Shown one piece after another: positions 1-10,432 of a stretch of 64,000 nucleotides of DNA (within the stretch, counting starts at the first letter, position 1; every line of letters starts with the position of its first letter). The translations under genes and the position numbers were made by a program. The stretch is from Delphinus delphis (Eukaryota; Chordata; Mammalia; Artiodactyla; Delphinidae): positions 3,782,001 through 3,846,000 of the forward strand of contig NW_027192651.1 in assembly GCF_949987515.2 (NCBI RefSeq), written 5' to 3'. Under the pieces are notes generated by a model. It was not told the origin of the DNA. It did no database searches and was given only the letters and a program-made list of their open reading frames with translations.

Positions 1-362
1 ATTCAGGTATGATGATTCTAACTGAAATAAGTCACACAGAAAAAGAAACATCATAAGATATCACTAATACACGGATTGTAAACTTGGCTACACAGGAACT
101 GAATGACAGAACAGAACAGGTTCTCAAATTTAGAAAACCAACTTATGCTTGCTTAAGGGTAAAGGTGAGTTGGGGTGCTGCATAAAACCAGAGATTGAAA
201 TGAGCACAGATAAAGTTCCTTAAGCCAAATATGGAATAGACAAGAGCTACTCCTTGCTCAACGAAATGGACTCAACACCGCATATTAAACGCCTAAGAAT
301 GTACCTGACTAGTAAGTATCTTAAAACCTATGGATTGCTATGTCTCCGAAAGAGAATCAAGC
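1..362 (+). mobile_element. L1 3' UTR-like fragment cut by window start
   Basis: The window opens inside the L1-derived part: ACTGAAATAAGTCACACAG at 20, GAAAACCAACTTATGC at 132, GGTAAAGGTGAG at 159 and CTTAAAACCTATGG at 320 follow the order of the L1 3' UTR. The upstream ORF2-like part lies outside the window. Confidence 0.8.
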
Positions 363-1107
363 ATGTGTACAGGGGCATAAACGCAGCAGTGATAGGATTG
401 GAGAGGTTCGGTGAGCAAATGAAGACCCTTTGAAGTCATATTGCATGGTACCCATTCCACGGGTTTCAACTACCCAGGTTTAAGGTATTCTTCCTTCAGC
501 TAAAACATGCATGTGGAACCTAGAGTATGATCAACCATGTGAACGGGAGACGTGTTCAAATATGTCTCAGTTTTCGTACCCTGGTACTTGGGTGCAACAT
601 TCCAGACGCTTTACTAACACTCTCCCGACTTGGAGAGTCAGTCCCTTTAACCTCCTGTTTGGCCCAGTTTGCAATTTCTGCGGAAGATGAACAGGAAAAG
701 CGAGAACCAATGAGAGACTAGCTGGAGGTGTCTGGACGGGCAAATTTAACTCTCATTTCCCACCAGGAAGAGGAAATAACCAAAGGCTCAGCGTTCCGTA
801 CCAGAATCAGATTAGGGCCTGAAGCCATCCTGTGGTGTTGCGGCCAGCTCAGAAGAAAGCGAGTTGAAGAAAGGAGCTCAGGGGCACTGTAATTCACAAA
901 CCTGCAGAGTTATAAATGACAGCTATCGTCCAAAAATAGACTGAAGTAAGGCTGCCAAGAGGACTTGAAAGCGGGGCAGAATTGCAGGAAACCGATTTCA
1001 GGAGGTAGACTGGAATTGCATTGAAAGCATAGGAAAAGAGGCAGAACGTCCACAATGATGCACTTGGCCAAACAGGGCATATGCGTTTTTTCCTGAATAT
1101 ATTCAGG

Positions 1108-1832
1108 AAAAAAAAAAGTGTAAAATCCAGAAAGGCAGGACAAATGAAGACCCTTTGAAGTCATATTGCATGGTACCCATTCCACGGGTTTCAACTACCC
1201 AGGTTTAAGGTATTCTTCCTTCAGCTAAAACATGCATGTGGAACCCAGAGTATGATCAACCATGTGAACGGGAGACGTGTTCAAATATGTCTCAGTTTTC
1301 CTCCCCTGGTACTCGGGTGCAACATTCCAGACGCTTTACTAACACTCTCCCCACTTGGAGAGTCAGTCCCTTTAACTTCCTGTTTGGCCCAGTTTGCAAT
1401 TTCTGTGGAAGATGAACAGGAATAGCGAGAACCAATGAGAGACTAGCTGGAGGTGTCTGGACGGGCAAATTTAACTCTCATTTCCCACCAGGAAGAGGAA
1501 TTAACCAAAGGCTCAGCGTGCCGTACCGGAACCAGATTAGGGCCTGAAGCCATCCTGCGGTGTTGCGGTCAGCTCAAAAGAAAGCCAGTTGAAGAAAGGA
1601 GCTCAGGGGCACTGTAATTCACAAACCTGCAGAGTTATAAATGACAGCTATCGTCCAAAAATAGACTGAAGTAAGGCTGCCAAGAGGACTTGAAAGCGGG
1701 GCAGAATTGCAGGAAACCGATTTCAGGAGGTAGACTGGAATTGCATTGAAAGCATAGGAAAAGAGGCAGAACGTCCACAATGATGCACTTGGCCATAAAG
1801 GGCGTATGCGTTTTTTCTTGAATATATTCAGG
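1108..1832 (+). repeat. Truncated unit T1 (725 bp, 10-A junction)
   Basis: Extra partial copy inside U1. The preceding palindrome left arm (from 1064) runs through its centre into 10 A, then jumps to GTGTAAAATCC, losing 95 bp including the outer right arm. A second jump at 1141-1142, sharing CA, goes from AGGCAGGA to AATGAAGACC and loses 760 bp. The copy then runs normally to the next palindrome. It carries the linked variants GAACCCAGAG, GTGAACGGG and TTTCCTCCCC found in all seven truncated copies. Confidence 0.93.
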
Positions 1833-2305
1833 AAAAAACGCATACGCCCTTTTTGGCCAACCAAGCAAGCTTGCAAAGGAAATCTGCACTACAATGAAGT
1901 CTCACTTCCCCCCGGTCAAAAGGGCCATCTGAAAAAAGTGTAAAATCCAGAAAGGCAGGACAGGCCATGGAGAACTGGGAGCCTTGTTATGCTGATGGGC
2001 GGTATGTAAATTGCCAACAGACACTGGGGAGAAGTGTATGGTGTTTCCTGAAACATCTAAAAAACAAAGCAACAGAGCCTAGGGCACTGCCACTTATGGT
2101 CCTATAGCTTAGGGAAATTAAAATCAAAAAGACACAGCCACCCCAAAGTTTGGAACGGCTCTGTTTACAAGAACCTCGTTTACAGTACAAGTTCAACATC
2201 GCAGAAAGTGAAAAATGGATAAAGAAGTTGTGGTATTCACTTACAAAGCAATATCACTCAGCAATGAAATCTGTGTCATCAGGCCCTTAGCAGCACAATG
2301 AGTGG

Positions 2306-4610
2306 ATTCAGGTATGATGATTCTAACTGAAATAAGTCACACAGAAAAAGAAACATCATAAGCTATCACTAATACACGGATTGTAAACTTGGCTACACAG
2401 GAACTGAATTACAGAACAGAACAGGGTCTCAAATTTAGAAAACCAACTTATGCTTGCTTAAGGGGAAAGGTGAGTTGGGGTGCTGCATAAAACCAGAGAT
2501 TGAAATGAGCACAGATAAAGTTCCTTAAGCCAAATATGGAATAGACAAGAGCTACTCCTTGCTCAACGAAATGGACTCAAAACCGCATATTAAACGCCTA
2601 AGAATGTACCTGACTAGTAAGAATCTTAAAACCTATGTATTGCTATGTCTCCGAAAGAGAATCAAGCATGTGTACAGGGGCATAAACGCAGCAGTGATAG
2701 GATTGGAGAGGTTCGGTGAGCAAATGAAGACCCTTTGAAGTCATATTGCATGGTACCCATTCCACGGGTTTCAACTACCCAGGTTTAAGGTATTCTTCCT
2801 TCAGCTAAAACATGCATGTGGAACCTAGAATATGATCAACCATGTGATCGGGAGACGTGTTCAAATATGTCCCAGTTTTCGTACCCTGGTACTCGGGTGC
2901 AACATTCCAGACGCTTTACTAACACTCTCCCGACTTGGAGAGTCAGTCCCATTAACCTCCTGTTTGGCCCAGTTTGCAATTTCTGCGGAAGATGAACAGG
3001 AATAGCGAGAACCAATGAGAGGCTAGCTGAAGGTGTCTGGACGGGCAAATTTAACTCTCATTTCCCACCAGGAAGAGGAATTAACCAAAGGCTCAGCGTG
3101 CCGTGCCGGAACCAGATTATGGCCTGAAGCCATCCTGCGGTGTTGCGGCCAGCTCAAAAGAAAGCGAGTTGAAGAAAGGAGCTCAGGGGCACTGTAATTC
3201 ACAAACCTGCAGAGTTATAAATGACAGCTATCGTCCAAAAATAGACTGAAGTAAGGCTGCCAAGAGGACTTGAAAGCGGGGCAGAATTGCAGGAAACCGA
3301 TTTCAGGAGGTAGACTGGAATTGCATTGAAAGCATAGGAAAAGAGGCAGAACGTCCACAATGATGCACTTGGCCAAACAGGGCATATGCGTTTTTTCCTG
3401 AATATATTCAGGAAAAAAAAAAGTGTAAAATCCAGAAAGGCAGGACAAATGAAGACCCTTTGAAGTCATATTGCATGGTACCCATTCCACGGGTTTCAAC
3501 TACCCAGGTTTAAGGTATTCTTCCTTCAGCTAAAACATGCATGTGGAACCCAGAGTATGATCAACCATGTGAACGGGAGACGTGTTCAAATATGTCTCAG
3601 TTTTCCTCCCCTGGTACTCGGGTGCAACATTCCAGACGCTTTACTAACACTCTCCCCACTTGGAGAGTCAGTCCCTTTAACTTCCTGTTTGGCCCAGTTT
3701 GCAATTTCTGTGGAAGATGAACAGGAATAGCGAGAACCAATGAGAGACTAGCTGGAGGTGTCTGGACGGGCAAATTTAACTCTCATTTCCCACCAGGAAG
3801 AGGAATTAACCAAAGGCTCAGCGTGCCGTACCGGAACCAGATTAGGGCCTGAAGCCATCCTGCGGTGTTGCGGTCAGCTCAAAAGAAAGCCAGTTGAAGA
3901 AAGGAGCTCAGGGGCACTGTAATTCACAAACCTGCAGAGTTATAAATGACAGCTATCGTCCAAAAATAGACTGAAGTAAGGCTGCCAAGAGGACTTGAAA
4001 GCGGGGCAGAATTGCAGGAAACCGATTTCAGGAGGTAGACTGGAATTGCATTGAAAGCATAGGAAAAGAGGCAGAACGTCCACAATGATGCACTTGGCCA
4101 TAAAGGGCGTATGCGTTTTTTCTTGAATATATTCAGGAAAAAACGCATACGCCCTTTTTGGCCAACCAAGCAAGCTTGCAAAGGAAATCTGCACTACAAT
4201 GAAGTCTCACTTCCCCCCGGTCAAAAGGGCCATCTGAAAAAAGTGTAAAATCCAGAAAGGCAGGACAGGCCATGGAGAACTGGGAGCCTTGTTATGCTGA
4301 TGGGCGGTATGTAAATTGCCAACAGACACTCGGGAGAAGTGTATGGTGTTTCCTGAAACATCTAAAAAACAAAGCAACAGAGCCTAGGGCACTGCCACTT
4401 ATGGTCCTATAGCTTAGGGAAATTAAAATCAAAAAGACACAGCCACCCCAAAGTTTGGAACGGCTCTGTTTACAAGAACCTCGTTTACAGTACAAGTTCA
4501 ACATCGCAGAAAGTGAAAAATGGATAAAGAAGTTGTGGTATTCACTTACAAAGCAATATCACTCAGCAATGAAATCTGTGTCATCAGGCCCTTAGCAGCA
4601 CAATGAGTGG
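2306..4610 (+). repeat. Satellite unit U2 (2,305 bp, long form)
   Basis: Near-identical partner of U1 at an offset of 2,305 bp. Truncated copy at 3413-4137; complete palindrome at 4094-4165 with the same two changes as U1. Its start (AAGCTATCAC, GAATTAC, GGGGAAAGG) matches U3 rather than U1. CCTATGTATTGC near 2631 is a change seen nowhere else in the window. Confidence 0.95.
3413..4137 (+). repeat. Truncated unit T2 (725 bp, 10-A junction)
   Basis: The same two junctions as T1, 2,305 bp downstream, within U2. The residual left arm reads GGCCAAACAGGGCATATG, as in T1, and differs from the later truncated copies (GGCCAAAAAGGG), which ties T1 and T2 together. Confidence 0.93.
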
Positions 4611-6190
4611 ATTCAGGTATGATGATTCTAACTGAAATAAGTCACACAGAAAAAGAAACATCATAAGCTATCACTAATACACGGATTGTAAACTTGGCTA
4701 CACAGGAACTGAATTACAGAACAGAACAGGGTCTCAAATTTAGAAAACCAACTTATGCTTGCTTAAGGGGAAAGGTGAGTTGGGGTGCTGCATAAAACCA
4801 GAGATTGAAATGAGCACAGATAAAGTTCCTTAAGCCAAATATGGAATAGACAAGAGCTACTCCTTGCTCAACGAAATGGACTCAAAACCGCATATTAAAC
4901 GCCTAAGAATGTACCTGACTAGTAAGTATCTTAAAACCTATGGATTGCTATGTCTCCGAAAGAGAATCAAGCATGTGTACAGGGGCATAAACGCAGCAGT
5001 GATAGGATTGGAGAGGTTCGGTGAGCAAATGAAGACCCTTTGAAGTCATATTGCATGGTACCCATTCCACGGGTTTCAACTACCCAGGTTTAAGGTATTC
5101 TTCCTTCAGCTAAAACATGCATGTGGAACCTAGAATATGATCAACCATGTGATCGGGAGACGTGTTCAAATATGTCCCAGTTTTCGTACCCTGGTACTCG
5201 GGTGCAACATTCCAGACGCTTTACTAACACTCTCCCGACTTGGAGAGTCAGTCCCATTAACCTCCTGTTTGGCCCAGTTTGCAATTTCTGCGGAAGATGA
5301 ACAGGAATAGCGAGAACCAATGAGAGGCTAGCTGAAGGTGTCTGGACGGGCAAATTTAACTCTCATTTCCCACCAGGAAGAGGAATTAACCAAAGGCTCA
5401 GCGTGCCGTGCCGGAACCAGATTAGGGCCTGAAGCCATCCTGCGGTGTTGCGGCCAGCTCAAAAGAAAGCGAGTTGAAGAAAGGAGCTCAGGGGCACTGT
5501 AATTCACAAACCTGCAGAGTTATAAATGACAGCTATCGTCCAAAAATAGACTGAAGTAAGGCTGCCAAGAGGACTTGAAAGCGGGGCAGAATTGCAGGAA
5601 ACCGATTTCAGGAGGTAGACTGGAATTGCATTGAAAGCATAGGAAAAGAGGCAGAACGTCCACAATGATGCACTTGGCCAAAAAGGGCATATGCGTTTTT
5701 TCCTGAATATATTCAGGAAGAAACGCATACGCCCTTTTTGGCCAACCAAGCAAGCTTGCAAAGGAAATCTGCACTACAATGAAGTCTCACTTCCCCCCGG
5801 TCAAAAGGGCCATCTGAAAAAAGTGTAAAATCCAGAAAGGCAGGACAGGACATGGAGAACTGGGAGCCTTGTTATGCTGATGGGCGGGATGTAAATTACC
5901 AACAGACACTCAGGAGAAGTGTATGGTGTTTCCTGAAACATCTAAAAAACAAAGCAACAGAGCCTAGTGCACTGCCACTTATGGTCCTATAGCTTAGGGA
6001 AATTAAAATCAAAAAGACACAGCCACCCCAAAGTTTGGGACGCCTCTGTTTACAAGAACCTCGTTTACAGTACAAGTTCAACATCGCAGAAAGTGAAAAA
6101 TGGATAAAGAAGTTGTGGTATTTACTTACAAAGCAATATCACTCAGCAATGAAATCTGTGTCATCAGGCCCTTAGCAGCACAATGAGTGG
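4611..6190 (+). repeat. Satellite unit U3 (1,580 bp)
   Basis: The start shares AAGCTATCAC with U2. Palindrome 5674-5745 has two mismatches: CATATGCG in the left arm and a private GGAAGAAACG in the right. The second half carries GCCTAGTGCA at 5962, shared only with U14 (24791). This marks the left part of the tract that recurs 18,829 bp downstream. Confidence 0.95.
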
Positions 6191-8494
6191 ATTCAGGTAT
6201 GATGATTCTAACTGAAATAAGTCACACAGAAAAAGAAACATCATAAGATATCAGTAATACACGGAATGTAAACTTGGCTACACAGGAACTGAATTACAGA
6301 ACAGAACAGGGTCTCAAATTTAGAAAACCAACTTATGCTTGCTTAAGGGTAAAGGTGAGTTGGGGTGCTGCATAAAACCAGAGATTGAAATGAGCACAGA
6401 TAAAGTTCCTTAAGCCAAATATGGAATAGACAAGAGCTACTCCTTGCTCAACGAAATGGACTCAACACCCCATATTAAACGCCTAAGAATGTACCTTACT
6501 AGTAAGTATCTTAAAACCTATGGATTGCTATGTCTCCGAAAGAGAATCAAGCATGTGTACAGGGGCATAAACGCAGCAGTGATAGGATTGGAGAGGTTTG
6601 GTGAGCAAATGAAGACCCTTTGAAGTCATATTGCATGGTACCCATTCCACGGGTTTCAACTACCCAGGTTTAAGGTATTCTTCCTTCAGCTAAAACATGC
6701 ATGTGGAACCTAGAGTATGATCAACCATGTGATCAGGAGACGTGTTCAAATATGTCTCAGTTTTTGTACCCTGGTACTCGGGTGCAACATTCCAGACGCT
6801 TTACTAACACTCTCCCGACTTGGAGAGTCAGTCCCTTTAACCTCCTGTTTGGCCCAGTTTGCAATTTCTGCGGAAGATGAACAGGAATAGTGAGAACCAA
6901 TGAGAGGCTAGCTGGAGGTGTCTGGACGGGCAAATTTAACTCTCATTTCCCACCAGGAAGAGGAATTAACCAAAGGCTCAGCGTGCCGTGCCGGAACCAG
7001 ATTAGGGCCTGAAGCCATCCTGCGGTGTTGCGGCCAGCTCAAAAGAAAGCGAGTAGAAGAAAGGAGCTCAGGGGCACTGTAATTCACAAACCTGCAGAGT
7101 TATAAATGACAGCTATCGTCCAAAAATAGACTGAAGTAAGGCTGCCAAGAGGACTTGAAAGCGGGGCAGAATTGCAGGAAACCGATTTCAGGAGGTAGAC
7201 TGGAATTGCATTGAAAGCATAGGAAAAGAGGCAGAACGTCCACAATGATGCACTTGGCCAAAAAGGGCATATGCGTTTTTTCCTGAATATATTCAGGAAA
7301 AAAAAAGTGTAAAATCCAGAAAGGCAGGACAAATGAAGACCCTTTGAAGTCATATTGCATGGTACCCATTCCACGGGTTTCAACTACCCAGGTTTAAGGT
7401 ATTCTTCCATCAGCTAAAACATGCATGTGGAACCCAGAGTATGATCAACCATGTGAACGGGAGACGTGTTCAAATATGTCTCAGTTTTCCTCCCCTGGTA
7501 CTCGGGTGCAACATTCCAGACGCTTTACTAACACTCTCCCCACTTGGAGAGTCAGTCCCTTTAACTTCCTGTTTGGCCCAGTTTGCAATTTCTGTGGAAG
7601 ATGAACAGGAATAGCGAGAACCAATGAGAGACTAGCTGGAGGTGTCTGGACGGGCAAATTTAACTCTCATTTCCCACCAGGAAGAGGAATTAACCAAAGG
7701 CTCAGCGTGCCGTACCAGAACCAGATTAGGGCCTGAAGCCATCCTGCGGTGTTGCGCCCAGCTCAAAAGAAAGCGAGTTGAAGAAAGGAGCTCAGGGGCA
7801 CTGTAATTCACAAACCTGCAGAGTTATAAATGACAGCTATCGTCCAAAAATAGACTGAAGTAAGGCTGCCAAGAGGACTTGAAAGCGGGGCAGAATTGCA
7901 GGAAACCGATTTCAGGAGGTAGACTGGAATTGCATTGAAAGCATAGGAAAAGAGGCAGAACGTCCACAATGATGCACTTGGCCAAAAAGGGCGTATGCAT
8001 TTTTTCCTGAATATATTCAGGAAAAAACGCATACGCCCTTTTTGGCCAACCAAGCAAGCTTGCAAAGGAAATCTGCACTACAATGAAGTCTCACTTCCCC
8101 CCAGTCAACAGGGCCATCTGAAAAAAGTGTAAAATCCAGAAAGGCAGGACAGGCCATGGAGAACTGGGAGCCTTGTTATGCTGATGGGCGGTATGTAAAT
8201 TGCCAACAGACACTCAGGAGAAGTGTATGGTGTTTCCTTAAACATCTAAAAAACAAAGCAACAGAGCCTAGGGCACTGCCACTTATGCTCCTATAGATTA
8301 GGGAAATTAAAATCAAAAAGACACAGCCACCCCAAAATTTGGAACGGCTCTGTTTACAAGAACCTCGTTTACAGTACAAGTTCAACATCGCAGAAAGTGA
8401 AAAATGGATAAAGAAGTTGTGGTATTTACTTACAAAGCAATATCACTCAGCAATGAAATCTGTGTCATCAGGCCATTAGCAGCACAATGAGTGG
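6191..8494 (+). repeat. Satellite unit U4 (2,304 bp, long form)
   Basis: Contains the 724-bp truncated copy at 7298-8021. Diagnostic bases are GTACCTTACT, GAGGTTTGG, GATCAGGAG, TTCTTCCATCAG, CTTATGCTCC and CTATAGATTA. The set recurs in U15, and the part after GAGGTTTGG recurs in U17. Palindrome 7978-8049 has one mismatch (GTATGCATTT). The first unit of the 18.8-kb higher-order block. Confidence 0.95.
7298..8021 (+). repeat. Truncated unit T3 (724 bp, 9-A junction)
   Basis: Same junctions, with 9 A instead of 10 at the first. Carries TTCCATCAGC and GTTGCGCCCAG, shared only with T5 and T6. It lies in U4. Confidence 0.93.
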
Positions 8495-8854
8495 ATTCAG
8501 GTATGATGATTCTAACTGAAATAAGTCACACAGAAAAAGAAACATCATAAGATATCACTAATACACGGATTGTAAACTTGGCTACACAGGAACTGAATGA
8601 CAGAACAGAACAGGTTCTCAAATTTAGAAAACCAACTTATGCTTGCTTAAGGGTAAAGGTGAGTTGGGGTGCTGCATAAAACCAGAGATTGAAATGAGCA
8701 CAGATAAAGTTCCTTAAGCCAAATATGGAATAGACAAGAGCTACTCCTTGCTCAACGAAATGGACTCAAAACCGCATATTAAACGCCTAAGAATGTACCT
8801 GACTAGTAAGTATCTTAAAACCTATGGATTGCTATGTCTCCGAAAGAGAATCAA

Positions 8855-9557
8855 GCATGTGTACAGGGGCATAAACGCAGCAGTGATAGGATTGGAGAGG
8901 TTCGGTGAGCAAATGAAGACCCTTTGAAGTCATATTGCATGGTACCCATTCCACGGGTTTCAACTACCCAGGTTTAAGGTATTCTTCCTTCAGCTAAAAC
9001 ATGCATGTGGAACCTAGAGTATGATCAACCATGTGATCGGGAGACGTGTTCAAATATGTCTCAGTTTTCGTACCCTGGTACTTGGGTGCAACATTCCAGA
9101 CGCTTTACTAACACTCTCCCGACTTGGAGAGTCAGTCCCTTTAACCTCCTGTTTGGCCCAGTTTGCAATTTATGCGGAAGATGAACAGGAATAGCGAGAA
9201 CCAATGAGAGACTAGCTGGAGGTGTCTGGACGGGCAAATTTAACTCTCATTTCCCACCAGGAAGAGGAAATAACCAAAGGCTCAGCGTTCCGTACCAGAA
9301 TCAGATTAAGGCCTGAAGCCATCCTGTGGTGTTGCGGCCAGCTCAGAAGAAAGCGAGTTGAAGAAAGGAGCTCAGGGGCACTGTAATTCACAAACCTGCA
9401 GAGTTATAAATGACAGCTATCGTCCAAAAATATACTGAAGTAAGGCTGCCAAGAGGACTTGAAAGCAGGGCAGAATTGCAGGAAACCGATTTCAGGAGGT
9501 AGACTGGAATTGCATTGAAAGCATAGGAAAAGAGGCAGAACGTCCACAATGATGCAC
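8855..9557. other. Unrecognised half of the satellite unit (representative, U5)
   Basis: About 700 bp between the end of the L1-like 3' UTR and the palindrome. I recognise no coding domain, tRNA-like promoter or known element in it. Small symmetric motifs are ACATGCATGT, GTACC-CT-GGTAC, and CTCTCC/GGAGAG around a 6-base loop. It is richer in CpG than the L1-derived half. The truncated copies keep almost exactly this portion. It could be older 3' UTR, another transposon fragment or host DNA; I cannot tell. Confidence 0.6.
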
Positions 9558-9629
9558 TTGGCCAAAAAGGGCGTATGCGTTTTTTCCTGAATATATTCAG
9601 GAAAAAACGCATACGCCCTTTTTGGCCAA
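9558..9629. repeat. 72-bp perfect palindrome (representative, U5)
   Basis: Two 36-base arms with no spacer. The left arm starts TTGGCCAAAAAGGGCGTATG, continues CGTTTTTTCC and ends TGAATA; the right arm is its exact reverse complement. The centre is AT-rich (GAATATATTC). One copy occurs per complete unit, at unit position 1064 in a 1,580-bp unit. It is perfect in U5, U6, U11, U13, U15-U19, U24, U26, U31, U33, U36 and U37, has one mismatch in U4, U8, U21 and U35, and two in the rest. Each truncated copy is preceded by a 28-bp residual core (TTTTTTCCTGAATA and its complement). Cruciform potential is an inference. A separate 10-bp palindrome, GCAAGCTTGC with a HindIII site, follows 6 bp later. 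Confidence 0.95.
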
Positions 9630-9645
9630 CCAAGCAAGCTTGCAA

Positions 9646-10432
9646 AGGAAATCTGCACTACAATGAAGTCTCACTTCCCCCCGGTCAAAAGGGCCATCTG
9701 AAAAAAGTGTAAAATCCAGAAAGGCAGGACAGGCCATGGAGAACTGGGAGCCTTGTTATGCTGATGGGCGGGATGTAAATTGCCAACAACCACTCGGGAG
9801 AAGTGTATGGTGTTTCCTGAAACATCTAAAAAACAAAGCAACAGAACCTAGGGCACTTCCACTTATGGTCCTATAGCTTAGGGAAATTAAAATCAAAAAG
9901 ACACAGCCACCCCAAAGTTTGGGACGCCTCTGTTTACAAGAACCTCGTTTACAGTACAAGTTCAACATCGCAGAAAGTGAAAAATGGATAAAGAAGTTGT
10001 GGTATTTACTTACAAAGCAATATCACTCAGCAATGAAATCTATGTCATCAGGTCCTTAGGAGCACAATGAGTGGATTCAGGTATGATGATTCTAACTGAA
10101 ATAAGTCACACAGAAAAAGAAACATCATAAGATATCAGTAATACACGGAATGTAAACTTGGCTACACAGGAACTGAATTACAGAACAGAACAGGGTCTCA
10201 AATTTAGAAAACCAACTTATGCTTGCTTAAGGGTAAAGGTGAGTTGGGGTGCTGCATAAAACCAGAGATTGAAATGAGCACAGATAAAGTTCCTTAAGCC
10301 AAATATGGAATAGACAAGAGCTACATCTTGCTCAACGAAATGGACTCAACACCGCATATTAAACGCCTAAGAATGTACCTGACTAGTAAGTATCTTAAAA
10401 CCTATGGTTTGCTATGTCTCCGAAAGAGAATC
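9646..10432 (+). mobile_element. L1-derived segment of the unit (representative, U5/U6 border)
   Basis: Co-linear with the 3' end of mammalian L1. Landmarks in order: CTACAATGAAGTCTCAC then GGGCCATCTG (L1 ORF2 late region), GATGGGCGGGATGTAAATTG, AAATGGATAAAGAAGTTGTG then CAATATCACTCAGCAATGAA (ORF2 C terminus), then AACTGAAATAAGTCACACAG and GATATCAGTAATACACGG, GGTAAAGGTGAG, GAGCTAC, and TATCTTAAAACCTATGG (3' UTR of the type seen in ungulate and whale L1). There is no poly-A tail, and ORF2 is 5' truncated just after the palindrome. It is heavily diverged, with stop codons. Equivalent segments start about 15 bp after every palindrome in the window. Confidence 0.85.

Larger units (their letters stand above)
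1..2305 (+). repeat. Satellite unit U1 (2,305 bp, long form)
   Basis: Long unit containing a truncated copy at 1108-1832. Its complete palindrome is at 1789-1860 with two left-arm changes (GGCCATAAAG and TTTCTTGAAT). These, with GCGGTCAGC at about 1565 and AAGCCAGTTG at about 1583, are shared only with U2, so U1 and U2 are duplicates. The first 450 bp instead carry GAATGAC and GGTTCTC, the variants of U5-like units, so the duplicated tract does not include the start of U1. Confidence 0.95.
8495..10074 (+). repeat. Satellite unit U5 (1,580 bp)
   Basis: Perfect palindrome 9558-9629. Diagnostic bases CAATTTATGCGG, CAGATTAAGG, AAATATACTG, GAAAGCAGGG and CCAACAACCA are shared with U16 and U18 only. 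It differs from both at GGGCGGGATG (they have GGGCGGTATG), so U16 and U18 are closer to each other than to U5. Confidence 0.95.

Noticed and set aside
527..721. Plus-strand 64-codon frame in U1 (also near 54577 and 57736)
   Set aside because: Present only where a stop is lost by a single base change. There is no domain and no conservation of the frame in other units.
7084..7383. Antisense open frames of 84-99 codons recurring in every unit
   Set aside because: They recur because the unit recurs. They run through the palindrome and opposite to the L1 sense strand, vary freely in both overlapping frames, and lack recognisable domains.
8775..8785. ATTAAA as a polyadenylation signal in CGCATATTAAACGCC
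   Set aside because: A chance match in L1 3' UTR-like sequence, with no convincing downstream element.
9071..9095. CENP-B box candidate around TTTTCGTACCCTGGTACTTG (CTCGGG in most units)
   Set aside because: TTCG and CGGG are 11 bases apart, not the 7 required, and the central A is missing. No other site in the unit fits the consensus on either strand.
9405..9416. TATA-like GTTATAAATGAC in each unit
   Set aside because: An isolated AT-rich hexamer without a start-site motif or an associated transcript unit; not enough for a promoter.
9558..9629. Palindrome as a bacterial-style terminator or CRISPR repeat
   Set aside because: The context is a eukaryotic satellite. There are no variable spacers and the period is 1.58 kb.
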